DNA of 15,222 bases from an uncultured Mollicutes bacterium (GTDB lineage Bacteria; Bacillota_I; Bacilli_A; RFN20; CAG-826). The position numbers and the translations under genes are program-made. The notes beneath the pieces were generated by a model. The model was not told the DNA's origin, did no database searches, and saw only the letters and a program-made list of their open reading frames with translations. The DNA lies in the NCBI GenBank assembly GCA_900542595.1, contig UQOB01000029.1:1-15222 (forward strand). Reading direction: 5' to 3'. Shown piece after piece: positions 8,823 to 15,222 of the stretch. Numbering within the stretch: the stretch's first letter is position 1; the number at the start of each line of letters is the position of its first letter.

Positions 8823-9107
8823 ATGAGATTAGACAAGTTTCTCAAAGTAACGAGACTGATAAAAAGACGAGGTGTCGCCAAAGATTTATGCGTAGCGGGC
8901 CTTGTGAAAGTCAACGGTAAAGTGGCTAAACCCATGCATGAAGTCAACGTCGGTGATTTGCTTGAATTAACGATTGGAAGACGCATTATCGTTGCAAAAG
9001 TCAAGGATATTAAAGAATATTGCAAAAAAGAAGAAATCGAGAATCTCTATGAAATCGTCTCCACGACGACCCTAAGTGAAGGAGGGGTGCAAGATGAAAA
9101 TGATTGA
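8823..9107 (+). CDS. rqcP: S4-domain RNA-binding protein, RqcP/YabO-like
   Basis: Small S4-fold protein of 94 aa. In Bacillus, RqcP (YabO) binds the 50S subunit and helps RqcH add alanine tails during rescue of stalled ribosomes; the role here is inferred from family and position. The S4 core is clear: MRLDKFLKVTRLIKRRGVAKDLC, then AGLVKVNGKVAKPMHEVNVGDLLEL, typical of the heat-shock protein 15/YabO group. The ATG at 8823 is preferred over the adjoining TTG at 8820 because MRLDKFL is the usual family start. There is no Shine-Dalgarno in the 13 nt after the mfd stop. The gene overlaps tilS by 14 nt. Its place between mfd and tilS matches that of yabO in Bacillus. Confidence 0.85.
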   Translation: MRLDKFLKVTRLIKRRGVAKDLCVAGLVKVNGKVAKPMHEVNVGDLLELTIGRRIIVAKVKDIKEYCKKEEIENLYEIVSTTTLSEGGVQDEND

Positions 9108-10353
9108 TTACACGTTCGGAAAAAATAATACCTATCTCGTAGCGGTCAGCTATGGACCAGACTCAATGGCCCTTCTCGATATGATGCAGAAGAGCGATGT
9201 TAAACCGATTGTTTGCTTTGTTAATTACCACACCGGTTCTTTCACCGATAAAGCGCAAGAGATGCTCTTTGAATACTGTAGAAAGCACGAACTTACCTTA
9301 GAAATCTGCGATTCCAATGATTACGACCAAAATGGAAAATTCAGCGATTTTGAAAACTGGTCGAGAGTCATCCGTTATGACTTCTTTCACAAGATGTTTG
9401 AAAAATATAACGCGGCGGCTATCTTCATTGCTCACCAACAAGACGACGTCATTGAAAACTATCTGACCATGAAGCAAAAAGGCATCAAAGCTACCCGGTA
9501 CGGTTGGAATAAGATCAGCGAAGTGGAAGGGATGATTGTTGTTAGGCCCTTACTTCACTACACTCATGATGATTTGATTGAGTATTGCCAAGTTAATGGG
9601 GTTCCTTACTCCGTTGATGTCAGTAAGTTCGAAGACGATAATCAACGTTCAGCGATAAGACGAAACATCGTCAGTAAATTAAACGAAGTTGAACGTGACC
9701 AAATTATCAGCGAGATGGAAAAGACGCAAGTTGAGATGAAAGGTTTAATCAAATCGGTCGACCAAACTGTCGATATCGAAAACGAATTAGAAATTAGGCC
9801 ATTAATCGCCTTAAATGACGGAGCATATGCGGAAACCATCATTAACTTCGTCAATGAAAAGAGCCCAAAACACATCACTATCACCCCAAAAATCCTCAAA
9901 GAAATCCGAGCGATGTGTTTAGACCGAAGACCGATTATGACGCTTAAACTCCAAGGCAATTGTTACTTGGTTAAAGAATATGACATCCTCTCCCTCGATA
10001 CTGATGGTCTTGGAATGCCTTATTCCTACACCTTAGAGAAACCTGGAAAACTTAAGACCGAGGTCTTCGATCTCGACTTCTCGATGGGAGCGGAAGACCG
10101 AAATATCCATGACTATGACTACCCGATCACTATCCGAAGTGCGTTACCCCTCGACGTCACAACCTTCGGTGGCTACTTAGTCTCGGTGAGAAAAATGCTC
10201 ATGGCCAGCGGCATGCCGAGAAAACTCTTAAAAGTGTGGCCGGTTTTCTTAAATAAAGATAAGAAAATTATCTACATTCCCCGCTACAAAAAGAACTTCC
10301 AAGAGTACCATACTTCCGTTTTAAAAATAAACGTGACAAATTTAGAAAAATGA
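9094..10353 (+). CDS. tilS: tRNA(Ile)-lysidine synthetase
   Basis: Uses ATP and lysine to convert C34 of tRNA-Ile(CAU) to lysidine, so the tRNA reads AUA; normally essential. The 419 aa are in family range. The N-terminal PP-loop domain has LVAVSYGPDSMALLDMM (15-31), then IAHQQDDVIENYL, RPLLHYTHDDLIEYC and the segment DVSKFEDDNQRSAIRRNIV, corresponding to the D-SN-R-IR signature. The C-terminal TilS domain ends with MPRKLLKVWPVFLNKDKKIIYIPRYKK. The PP-loop reads SYGPDS instead of the canonical SGGxDS, with Tyr20 in place of Gly. The ATG at 9094 is chosen because GGAGG (9081-9085) lies 8 nt upstream; a GTG at 9076 would place the start before that site. It sits upstream of ftsH as in Bacillus, but without hprT between them. 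Confidence 0.9.
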   Translation: MKMIDYTFGKNNTYLVAVSYGPDSMALLDMMQKSDVKPIVCFVNYHTGSFTDKAQEMLFEYCRKHELTLEICDSNDYDQNGKFSDFENWSRVIRYDFFHKMFEKYNAAAIFIAHQQDDVIENYLTMKQKGIKATRYGWNKISEVEGMIVVRPLLHYTHDDLIEYCQVNGVPYSVDVSKFEDDNQRSAIRRNIVSKLNEVERDQIISEMEKTQVEMKGLIKSVDQTVDIENELEIRPLIALNDGAYAETIINFVNEKSPKHITITPKILKEIRAMCLDRRPIMTLKLQGNCYLVKEYDILSLDTDGLGMPYSYTLEKPGKLKTEVFDLDFSMGAEDRNIHDYDYPITIRSALPLDVTTFGGYLVSVRKMLMASGMPRKLLKVWPVFLNKDKKIIYIPRYKKNFQEYHTSVLKINVTNLEK

Positions 10354-10363
10354 GTAATGTATA

Positions 10364-10397
10364 GGGGCGCTCATCCTATTACATAGGATTTCGCCTC
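10364..10397 (+). promoter_or_regulatory. Stem-loop 1 in the tilS-ftsH intergenic region
   Basis: Nested inverted repeat. A perfect inner stem, ATCCTAT/ATAGGAT (10373-10379 and 10383-10389), has a 3-nt TAC loop. It is enclosed by GGGGCG/CGCCTC (10364-10369 and 10392-10397), which pairs with one G-U. No T-run follows, so it is not a standard terminator. It may be a processing site, mRNA stabiliser or leader element of ftsH; the function is unknown. Confidence 0.5.
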
Positions 10398-10409
10398 TCA
10401 ATATAACGT

Positions 10410-10435
10410 GAAATCAGCTGCTTAGAAGCGATTTC
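10410..10435 (+). promoter_or_regulatory. Stem-loop 2 just upstream of the ftsH ribosome binding site
   Basis: GAAATC (10410-10415) pairs with GATTTC (10430-10435), and GCTT (10420-10423) with AAGC (10426-10429), leaving a 4-nt AGCT bulge on the 5' side. The base of the stem ends 12 nt before the AAGGAG (10448-10453) used by ftsH. Together with stem-loop 1 it fills most of the 106-nt gap. A role in ftsH translation control is inference. Confidence 0.4.
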
Positions 10436-10459
10436 AAAACCACGAATAAGGAGACTTAG

Positions 10460-12652
10460 ATGAACGATAAAAATACACGCAAACGCAGCCCGTGGAGCAT
10501 GTTCATTCCGTACTTGCTCATCGGCTTAGTCATCATTTTCATCGTCTACTGGGCCATCAGCAGTTTTGGAAATCAAACCACCACCTGGCAACTCGGTAGA
10601 GTCGATGCTTACTTAGGGTATGAAACAACCTTAAGACAAGAAAATAACCAAACGGTGGTCGATGAAAAAATCACCGCGACGGAAGATAGTTACTATATCC
10701 CGGGTTATGCCGAAAGCACCTCCTACACGACGACCACCATCAGTGGTTCGGCTTATCGGTTCAATCGAGCGGATCCCGCTCACCCGATTTCCACGAGTTT
10801 TAACTTCGTGATTACGATTAGTAACGCTCAATGGCAAAACCCCTTTGAAGCCTTTGTTTATGGGGAAGACGGAACGCCAATCAAATATGAACACGCTTCC
10901 TATTCCTCACTTTTTAAAGCCAAACAAGAAGAATGGAACAACGATCCCTGGATCACCCAAAATATCGGTATCGCCGGTGGCGGCCAAGTGCAAGACGCTT
11001 TCGCGGTCAGTTGGTGGGATACTTGGGGTCCAACCATCATTTATATCGTTCTCATCGTCGGTATCGGCTTCTTCTTAATCTCGATGCTTAACCGGTCGGT
11101 CAGCGGATCAAATCGGCAAGCGATGGACTTCAATAAGAGCCCAGCCAGACGAGAAGACGCGAGTAAGATTCGGTTTACCGATGTCGCGGGTTGCGACGAA
11201 GAAAAAGCCGAAATGGAAGAGCTCGTCGAATACTTAAAAGAACCGAAGAAATATTCCCAATATGGGGCACGGCTCCCGAAAGGTGTCCTTTTAATCGGGC
11301 CGCCTGGAACTGGTAAAACCCTCTTAGCGAAAGCGGTCGCCGGGGAAGCTGGCGTTCCGTTCTATAGCATCAGCGGTTCGGACTTCGTCGAAATGTTCGT
11401 CGGGGTCGGGGCTGGCCGGGTGAGAGACCTCTTTAAGAAAGCTAAACAGACCGCTCCATGTATCATCTTCATCGATGAAATCGATGCGGTCGGGCGGCAA
11501 AGAGGAGCTGGTCTCGGTGGCGGTAACGATGAACGTGAACAAACCCTCAACCAATTGCTCGTCGAAATGGACGGCTTCGATTATAACGCTGGTATCCTTG
11601 TCATCGCGGCGACTAACCGGGATGACGTCCTCGATCCCGCTCTCTTACGGCCAGGTCGGTTCGACCGAATTATTACGGTTAGTTTACCCGATAAAGTTGG
11701 TAGAGAAGCCATCTTCAAAGTCCACGCGAGAAATAAGAAGATTGACCCGAAAGTCGACTTCAAATCCTTAGCGACCAGAACTGTTGGCTTCAGCGGAGCG
11801 GATATCGAAAACATCCTCAACGAAGCCGCTATCTTAGCGGTCAGGTTCCATAAAGATTGTGTCGGAATGGCGGAAATCGATGAAGCCATTGACCGAAGAA
11901 TCGCAGGGCCTGCTAAGAGTGGACGGGGGATGAATGAAAAAGAAAGACGACAAGTCGCCTATCACGAAAGTGGACACGCGGTTATCGGGCTTTATCTCCC
12001 ACATTCGGAAAAAGTCCAAAAGATTACGATTATTCCTCGTGGTCAAACCGGTGGTCACGTCTTAATGACACCGGAAGATGATCGTTTCTTACTTACGAGA
12101 AATGAACTTCTCGCGGAAATTACCGGTCTCTTAGGTGGGCGGTCAAGCGAAGAACTCTTCTTCGATGACATCTCCACCGGTGCCGAAAACGACATCCAAA
12201 GAGCCACCCAAATCGCGAGAAGCATGGTCACCAACTACGGGATGAGTGAACTCGGTCCGATCCAATATGAAAGAAGCAATACTTCTGTCTTCTTAGGACG
12301 GGATTACACCGATACCACCAAGAATTTCTCGACCCAAGTCGCTTATGAAATCGATAAAGCGGTCCGGGAAATTGTGGAAACGGCTCACCAAAAAGCTCTC
12401 GCCCTTCTCCGTGAACATAAAGCGGAAGTGGACTTGATCGCTAATACCTTATTAGAGAAAGAAACCATCACCGCGGAAGAAATCGATGCCTTAATCAAGA
12501 CCGGGAAACTCCCAGGCGCGAATGGGCCGACCCTCGATAAGGAAGAAGAAAAGGCTGAACAAGAAGCAATCGCGGAAGTGAAGAAAGAAGAAGCTGCCGA
12601 AACGAAAGCTCCGGAAGAGCCTAAAAAAGAAGACGAAGTCAAAAAGGACTAA
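10460..12652 (+). CDS. ftsH: ATP-dependent zinc metalloprotease FtsH
   Basis: Membrane-anchored AAA+ protease that extracts and degrades misfolded membrane proteins and selected regulators as a hexamer. Transmembrane helix 1 spans about residues 14-35 and helix 2 about 190-210. The AAA module has Walker A GPPGTGKT at 280-287, Walker B IIFIDEIDAVG, the pore segment FVEMFVGVGAGRVRDLF and the second region of homology AATNRDDVLDPALLRPGRFDR. The M41 protease has HESGH with zinc ligands His502 and His506, catalytic Glu503 and the third ligand Asp578 in TGAENDIQRAT. The 730 aa exceed the usual 610-650. The surplus is an extracytoplasmic domain of about 150 residues between the helices and a Glu/Lys-rich tail after about 665. 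AAGGAG at 10448-10453 supports the start. An intrinsic terminator follows the gene. Confidence 0.98.
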   Translation: MNDKNTRKRSPWSMFIPYLLIGLVIIFIVYWAISSFGNQTTTWQLGRVDAYLGYETTLRQENNQTVVDEKITATEDSYYIPGYAESTSYTTTTISGSAYRFNRADPAHPISTSFNFVITISNAQWQNPFEAFVYGEDGTPIKYEHASYSSLFKAKQEEWNNDPWITQNIGIAGGGQVQDAFAVSWWDTWGPTIIYIVLIVGIGFFLISMLNRSVSGSNRQAMDFNKSPARREDASKIRFTDVAGCDEEKAEMEELVEYLKEPKKYSQYGARLPKGVLLIGPPGTGKTLLAKAVAGEAGVPFYSISGSDFVEMFVGVGAGRVRDLFKKAKQTAPCIIFIDEIDAVGRQRGAGLGGGNDEREQTLNQLLVEMDGFDYNAGILVIAATNRDDVLDPALLRPGRFDRIITVSLPDKVGREAIFKVHARNKKIDPKVDFKSLATRTVGFSGADIENILNEAAILAVRFHKDCVGMAEIDEAIDRRIAGPAKSGRGMNEKERRQVAYHESGHAVIGLYLPHSEKVQKITIIPRGQTGGHVLMTPEDDRFLLTRNELLAEITGLLGGRSSEELFFDDISTGAENDIQRATQIARSMVTNYGMSELGPIQYERSNTSVFLGRDYTDTTKNFSTQVAYEIDKAVREIVETAHQKALALLREHKAEVDLIANTLLEKETITAEEIDALIKTGKLPGANGPTLDKEEEKAEQEAIAEVKKEEAAETKAPEEPKKEDEVKKD

Positions 12653-12675
12653 GTCAGCTTCTTAGAAGAATAATT

Positions 12676-12709
12676 AAGGTTAGATTGCGTTAAGTGATCT
12701 AACCTTTTT
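12676..12709 (+). terminator. Rho-independent terminator of the ftsH operon
   Basis: Perfect 10-bp inverted repeat AAGGTTAGAT/ATCTAACCTT (12676-12685 and 12697-12706) with an 11-nt loop, running into five T (12705-12709) and further pyrimidines. It lies 24 nt after the ftsH stop and just before the dusB promoter, so it marks the operon end. Confidence 0.92.
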
Positions 12710-12711
12710 CT

Positions 12712-12742
12712 TTGGCTTATTTCTCTCGCTTTTCAGTATAAT
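12712..12742 (+). promoter_or_regulatory. Promoter for the dihydrouridine synthase gene
   Basis: A perfect -10 TATAAT lies at 12737-12742. The best -35 is TTGGCT at 12712-12717, with a long 19-nt spacer. The -10 ends only 8 nt before the ATG, so transcription would start at or just before the start codon and the mRNA would be nearly leaderless. The preceding terminator makes a promoter here necessary. Confidence 0.55.
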
Positions 12743-12750
12743 TGTGAGGC

Positions 12751-13722
12751 ATGAAAGAGATTAAAGGAATCAAGTTAGATGGAAGAGTGCTGCTCGCTCC
12801 GATGGCGGGCGTGACGTTCCTTCCTTACCGGGAATTTATGAAACCCTTTGGGGTGGCGATGTCGTTCAGTGAAATGATTTCCGATATGGGGCTCTGTTAT
12901 GGAAATAAGGAAACGTTTACTTACCTTAAAACCTCTCAGAAAGATAAGCCAGTCGCTCTTCAATTATTCGGGCACGATGTCAATTACACCAAGAAAGCTA
13001 TCATGATTTTAGAAGAGCAAGCCGATTACAACATGCTCGATTTAAACTTCGGTTGTCCGGTTCCAAAAGTCACCAAAACTGGAGCGGGTTCCGCTTGGCT
13101 TAAGCATCCCTCTGACCTCTATTTCTATGTTCGTGAAATCGTTAAAGTCTCCCATAAACCGGTCAGCTGTAAGATTCGTTTAGGTTGGGATAGTCAACAT
13201 ATTAACTTCAAAGAAGTTTCAAAACTCTTAGAAGAAGCAGGGGCTTCCCTTTTAACCATCCACGGAAGAACAACCTCCGAACTATATCGTGGGAAAGCTC
13301 ATTACGATTTACTTAAGGACTTCGGGGATAGCCTCAATATTCCTCTTGCGATATCCGGGGACATCTATGACCCCGCTTTCGCGGTTGAGATGATGAATTA
13401 CACGAAAGCCAGTTACATCATGGTCGCAAGAGGCGGTATCGGAAACCCTGTTCTCATCTCTAATATAAATAGGATATTAAATGGTGAACCTTTGCTACCC
13501 TCATATGACAAAAAACAACAAGCGGAAGCGGCTTTAAAACTCTTAGAAATGATGGAAAACTATTACCAAAATGAACGGAAAACCGTCAGTATTTCAAGAG
13601 GATTACTTCCACATTTCTTCACCGGGTTCAAGGGATACCACGCATTAAGAGACGAATTGATTAAATCTTCAATATCCCTAGCAAATCTTCAGTCTTTTTT
13701 ACGTAATTTAATTAATGAATAA
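12751..13722 (+). CDS. dusB: tRNA-dihydrouridine synthase (DusB type)
   Basis: FMN-dependent enzyme that reduces specific uridines in the tRNA D-loop using NADPH. The 323 aa match the family. The TIM-barrel opens with LLAPMAGVTFLPYR (14-27), followed by QLFGHD (71-76) for FMN binding. The catalytic Cys102 lies in DLNFGCPVPKVTKTGAGSAWL, then come KIRLGWD (141-147) and the HGRT motif with His171 followed by YRGKAHYD. ISGDI and ARGGIGNP provide the phosphate-binding end of the barrel. The C-terminal helical tRNA-binding domain spans about 245-323. ARGGIGNP differs from the commoner GRGAxGRP, which is unusual but conservative in place. The upstream TGAGG is very close to the start. DusB next to the ftsH cluster is the Bacillus-like arrangement, though here it has its own transcription unit. 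Confidence 0.93.
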   Translation: MKEIKGIKLDGRVLLAPMAGVTFLPYREFMKPFGVAMSFSEMISDMGLCYGNKETFTYLKTSQKDKPVALQLFGHDVNYTKKAIMILEEQADYNMLDLNFGCPVPKVTKTGAGSAWLKHPSDLYFYVREIVKVSHKPVSCKIRLGWDSQHINFKEVSKLLEEAGASLLTIHGRTTSELYRGKAHYDLLKDFGDSLNIPLAISGDIYDPAFAVEMMNYTKASYIMVARGGIGNPVLISNINRILNGEPLLPSYDKKQQAEAALKLLEMMENYYQNERKTVSISRGLLPHFFTGFKGYHALRDELIKSSISLANLQSFLRNLINE

Positions 13723-13729
13723 TTGACGC

Positions 13730-13753
13730 TTTTTCTTTAGAGAAAAAAGTTTT
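13730..13753. terminator. Weak AT-rich hairpin after dusB
   Basis: TTTTTCT (13730-13736) and AGAAAAA (13741-13747) form a perfect 7-bp stem with a TTAG loop, and a short T-run follows at 13750-13753. It could terminate dusB, but the stem is almost all A-T and therefore weak. The assignment rests on position between dusB and the marR promoter. Confidence 0.35.
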
Positions 13754-13763
13754 AATTAGTATA

Positions 13764-13791
13764 TTGACTATCTTTTTTATTTGATTAAGAT
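13764..13791 (+). promoter_or_regulatory. Promoter of the marR-ABC operon
   Basis: TTGACT (13764-13769) and TAAGAT (13786-13791) are 16 nt apart, a good housekeeping match. Transcription would start near 13798, giving a leader of about 36 nt without an evident Shine-Dalgarno. Small inverted repeats surround it: TAGT/ACTA across the -35 (13757-13770) and AACGA/TCGTT downstream (13802-13815). Either could bind the MarR product, as autoregulation is common in that family. Confidence 0.55.
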
Positions 13792-13833
13792 TACTAACGC
13801 AAACGATAGTTCGTTAACTTACTTTTAAAAATT

Positions 13834-14298
13834 ATGATCAACAAGTCCGTATCCTTCTTTGGAGCGATCAGAACATGCTCCAACATCCTCAAAAAGAACT
13901 TAGATGCCCTTTGCGAGGAGCATTTTAAAGTCAAAATCACCGGTATTGAGATGATTGTCCTCTCCTACTGCTTAGATAGGAAAGGTAAACCGATCGTCAG
14001 TAACACGATCCGGGATTTAACGAAAGTTAGTAAAGCCACGATGTCACAAACGCTTACATCGCTGGTCAACAAAGGCTTATTATGGATGAGGTGTTCGCAG
14101 ACCGATCACCGGACCAAGAACATCTATTTAACCCCAAGAGGCATCAAGGTGACGGAAACCTTAGAAAACTTCGTAAAAGAAACAAGAAAAGCCTTCGAAG
14201 AAGGGATCAGTCAAGAAGAAAAAGAAGTGACCCTTCGAGTGTTGAAGAAAATGCAAGATAACGCGGAAGCATTAGTAAAGAAAGAAACCGAGAAATGA
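13834..14298 (+). CDS. MarR-family transcriptional regulator
   Basis: Winged-helix dimeric regulator of 154 aa, the normal size. The N-terminal helix (about 1-30) is followed by the DNA-binding core. The predicted recognition helix is VSKATMSQTLTSLVNKGLL (about 65-83), and the wing reads TDHRTKNIYLTPRG (90-103), with the Asp and Arg typical of MarR wings. The C-terminal dimerisation helices span about 105-154. It ends one base before the start of an ABC exporter gene, which it probably represses, with release by a small ligand or drug; neither ligand nor operator is shown directly. There is no clear ribosome binding site; the ATG was chosen because earlier in-frame starts are absent and the protein length fits. 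Confidence 0.88.
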   Translation: MINKSVSFFGAIRTCSNILKKNLDALCEEHFKVKITGIEMIVLSYCLDRKGKPIVSNTIRDLTKVSKATMSQTLTSLVNKGLLWMRCSQTDHRTKNIYLTPRGIKVTETLENFVKETRKAFEEGISQEEKEVTLRVLKKMQDNAEALVKKETEK

Positions 14299-14299
14299 T

Positions 14300-15222
14300 A
14301 TGAAAAAAGAAGAAACTGTTACCTTTACCCACCAAGACGCTAACGAAAAATACGATGAAAAGGGCAATATTATCTACAAAGATAAATTGTTCTCGACCAT
14401 CCATAAACTCAATCAAAATCTTGGCCATTACAAAAAAGACCTATTTTTAACTTGGTTATTCGTCGCTCTCGAAACCTTGTGTGAAATTTTAATTCCTTTC
14501 ATCATGCAGTACTTGATTGATGAAATTAACGTTCAAAATGGTTTACCGAATTTAACCAACGTCGCTCTTTGGGCCTTATTAATGCTCTTCTTAGCGGTCT
14601 GCGGCGTCGTGTTTGGTATCTTAGCCGGTTATTGGGCCGCTAGCTGTAGTAGCGGCTTAGGCCATAACCTCAGGAAGAATATGTATTACCACATCCAGGA
14701 TTTTTCCTTCTATAACATCGATAAATTCTCATCTTCTTCCATCGTGACCCGGATGACCACCGACGTCACTAACGTCCAATTTGCTTACCAAATGACCATC
14801 AGAGCCTTGCTTAGAGCCCCGATGCTTATGATCTTCGCTTTGATCATGAGCTTCATCTCGTCTTGGCAATTGGCTTTCGTCTTCTTAGCCATCATTCCGT
14901 TCATCGGTATTTGCCTTATCCTCTTAGCGAATAAAGCTCACCCATACTTCATTAAAATCTTTAGAAAGTACGATGACTTAAATGAAGATGTCCAAGAAAA
15001 CGTCACCGGTATCAGAACCGTTAAAGCTTTTGGACGGCAGCAACAACAGATTGAAAAATTCGAAGGTTCTTCGAGTTTCATCTATCGGATGTTTATCAAG
15101 GTTGAAAGACTTTTAGCTTTGAACGCTCCGATCATGAGCGTTGCTTCTTATGCTACGATGTTAATCATCTGTTACGTCGGGGCGGTCCTTATCACGACCG
15201 GTGTTAGCCCGGCTAACCAAGT
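14300..15222 (+). CDS. ABC exporter half-transporter, partial (C-terminus beyond window)
   Basis: Type IV (exporter-fold) ABC transporter whose first 307 residues are visible; the nucleotide-binding domain lies past the window. After a hydrophilic N-terminus of about 45 residues come membrane segments at about 48-72 and 88-115. The intracellular loop HNLRKNMYYHIQDFSFYNIDKFSSSSIVTRMTTDV follows, a typical ABC-exporter coupling region. Further helices are at about 168-188, 193-215 and 275-300, with VQENVTGIRTVKAFGRQ between them, also characteristic. The start codon is one base after the marR stop, implying coupled translation. MarR followed by two exporter subunits is a common Bacillota drug-efflux arrangement (LmrCD/BmrCD-like). 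Whether a second subunit follows cannot be seen, and the substrate is unknown. Confidence 0.9.
   Translation, partial: MKKEETVTFTHQDANEKYDEKGNIIYKDKLFSTIHKLNQNLGHYKKDLFLTWLFVALETLCEILIPFIMQYLIDEINVQNGLPNLTNVALWALLMLFLAVCGVVFGILAGYWAASCSSGLGHNLRKNMYYHIQDFSFYNIDKFSSSSIVTRMTTDVTNVQFAYQMTIRALLRAPMLMIFALIMSFISSWQLAFVFLAIIPFIGICLILLANKAHPYFIKIFRKYDDLNEDVQENVTGIRTVKAFGRQQQQIEKFEGSSSFIYRMFIKVERLLALNAPIMSVASYATMLIICYVGAVLITTGVSPANQ

Noticed and set aside
9076..9093. GTG at 9076 as the tilS start
   Set aside because: It precedes the GGAGG at 9081-9085, which is correctly spaced for ATG 9094; the extra residues encoded there are the Shine-Dalgarno itself.
11324..11554. Minus-strand open frames within ftsH
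   Set aside because: They are antisense to the Walker A/B region of ftsH, overlap each other in different frames and have no start signals or family motifs.

Overview
The window (about 15.2 kb, moderate GC, standard stop codons including TGA) looks like core chromosome from a low-to-mid GC Bacillota/Mycoplasmatota-type bacterium. The main evidence is the order pth - mfd - S4/RqcP-like gene - tilS - ftsH - dusB, a trimmed version of the Bacillus-type pth..ftsH..dusB region. The sporulation genes, divIC and hprT that sit between these genes in Bacillus are absent here. This suggests a non-sporulating, reduced lineage such as gut or anaerobic Bacilli (Erysipelotrichales, RF39 or Izemoplasma-like); the exact taxon is an inference. 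TGA is used as a stop (4-nt ATGA overlap at 4757; ends of mfd and tilS), so this is not a code-4 mollicute.

Layout. 1-2412 (minus): ppdK for pyruvate, phosphate dikinase, cut by the window edge before its C-terminal catalytic cysteine. 2413-2593: divergent promoter region with two small palindromes. 2594-4168 (plus): FGGY-family sugar kinase. 4209-4760: flavodoxin-like protein, overlapping pth (4757-5335) by 4 nt. 5338-8809: mfd, the transcription-repair coupling factor, which is broken as written. It lacks an ATG/GTG/TTG start for its N-terminal domain (an ACG sits at the perfect distance from a strong Shine-Dalgarno), and it carries one extra T inside the helicase Walker A motif. 8823-9107: RqcP/YabO-like S4 RNA-binding protein. 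9094-10353: tilS. 10354-10459: leader with two stem-loops. 10460-12652: ftsH, followed by a clear intrinsic terminator. 12751-13722: dusB-type dihydrouridine synthase. 13834-14298: MarR regulator, one base before an ABC exporter half-transporter (14300 to window end).

Together, the central operon handles translation quality (Pth recycles peptidyl-tRNA, RqcP acts in stalled-ribosome rescue, TilS and DusB modify tRNA), transcription-coupled repair (Mfd) and membrane proteostasis (FtsH). The flanks are carbon metabolism on the left (ppdK, sugar kinase) and a likely drug or stress efflux operon on the right. No mobile element, CRISPR array, tRNA or rRNA is visible, and no gene-free stretch exceeds 300 bases. 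I found no novel multi-gene system; the most notable signals are the double lesion in mfd, the structured ftsH leader and a substituted PP-loop in TilS.
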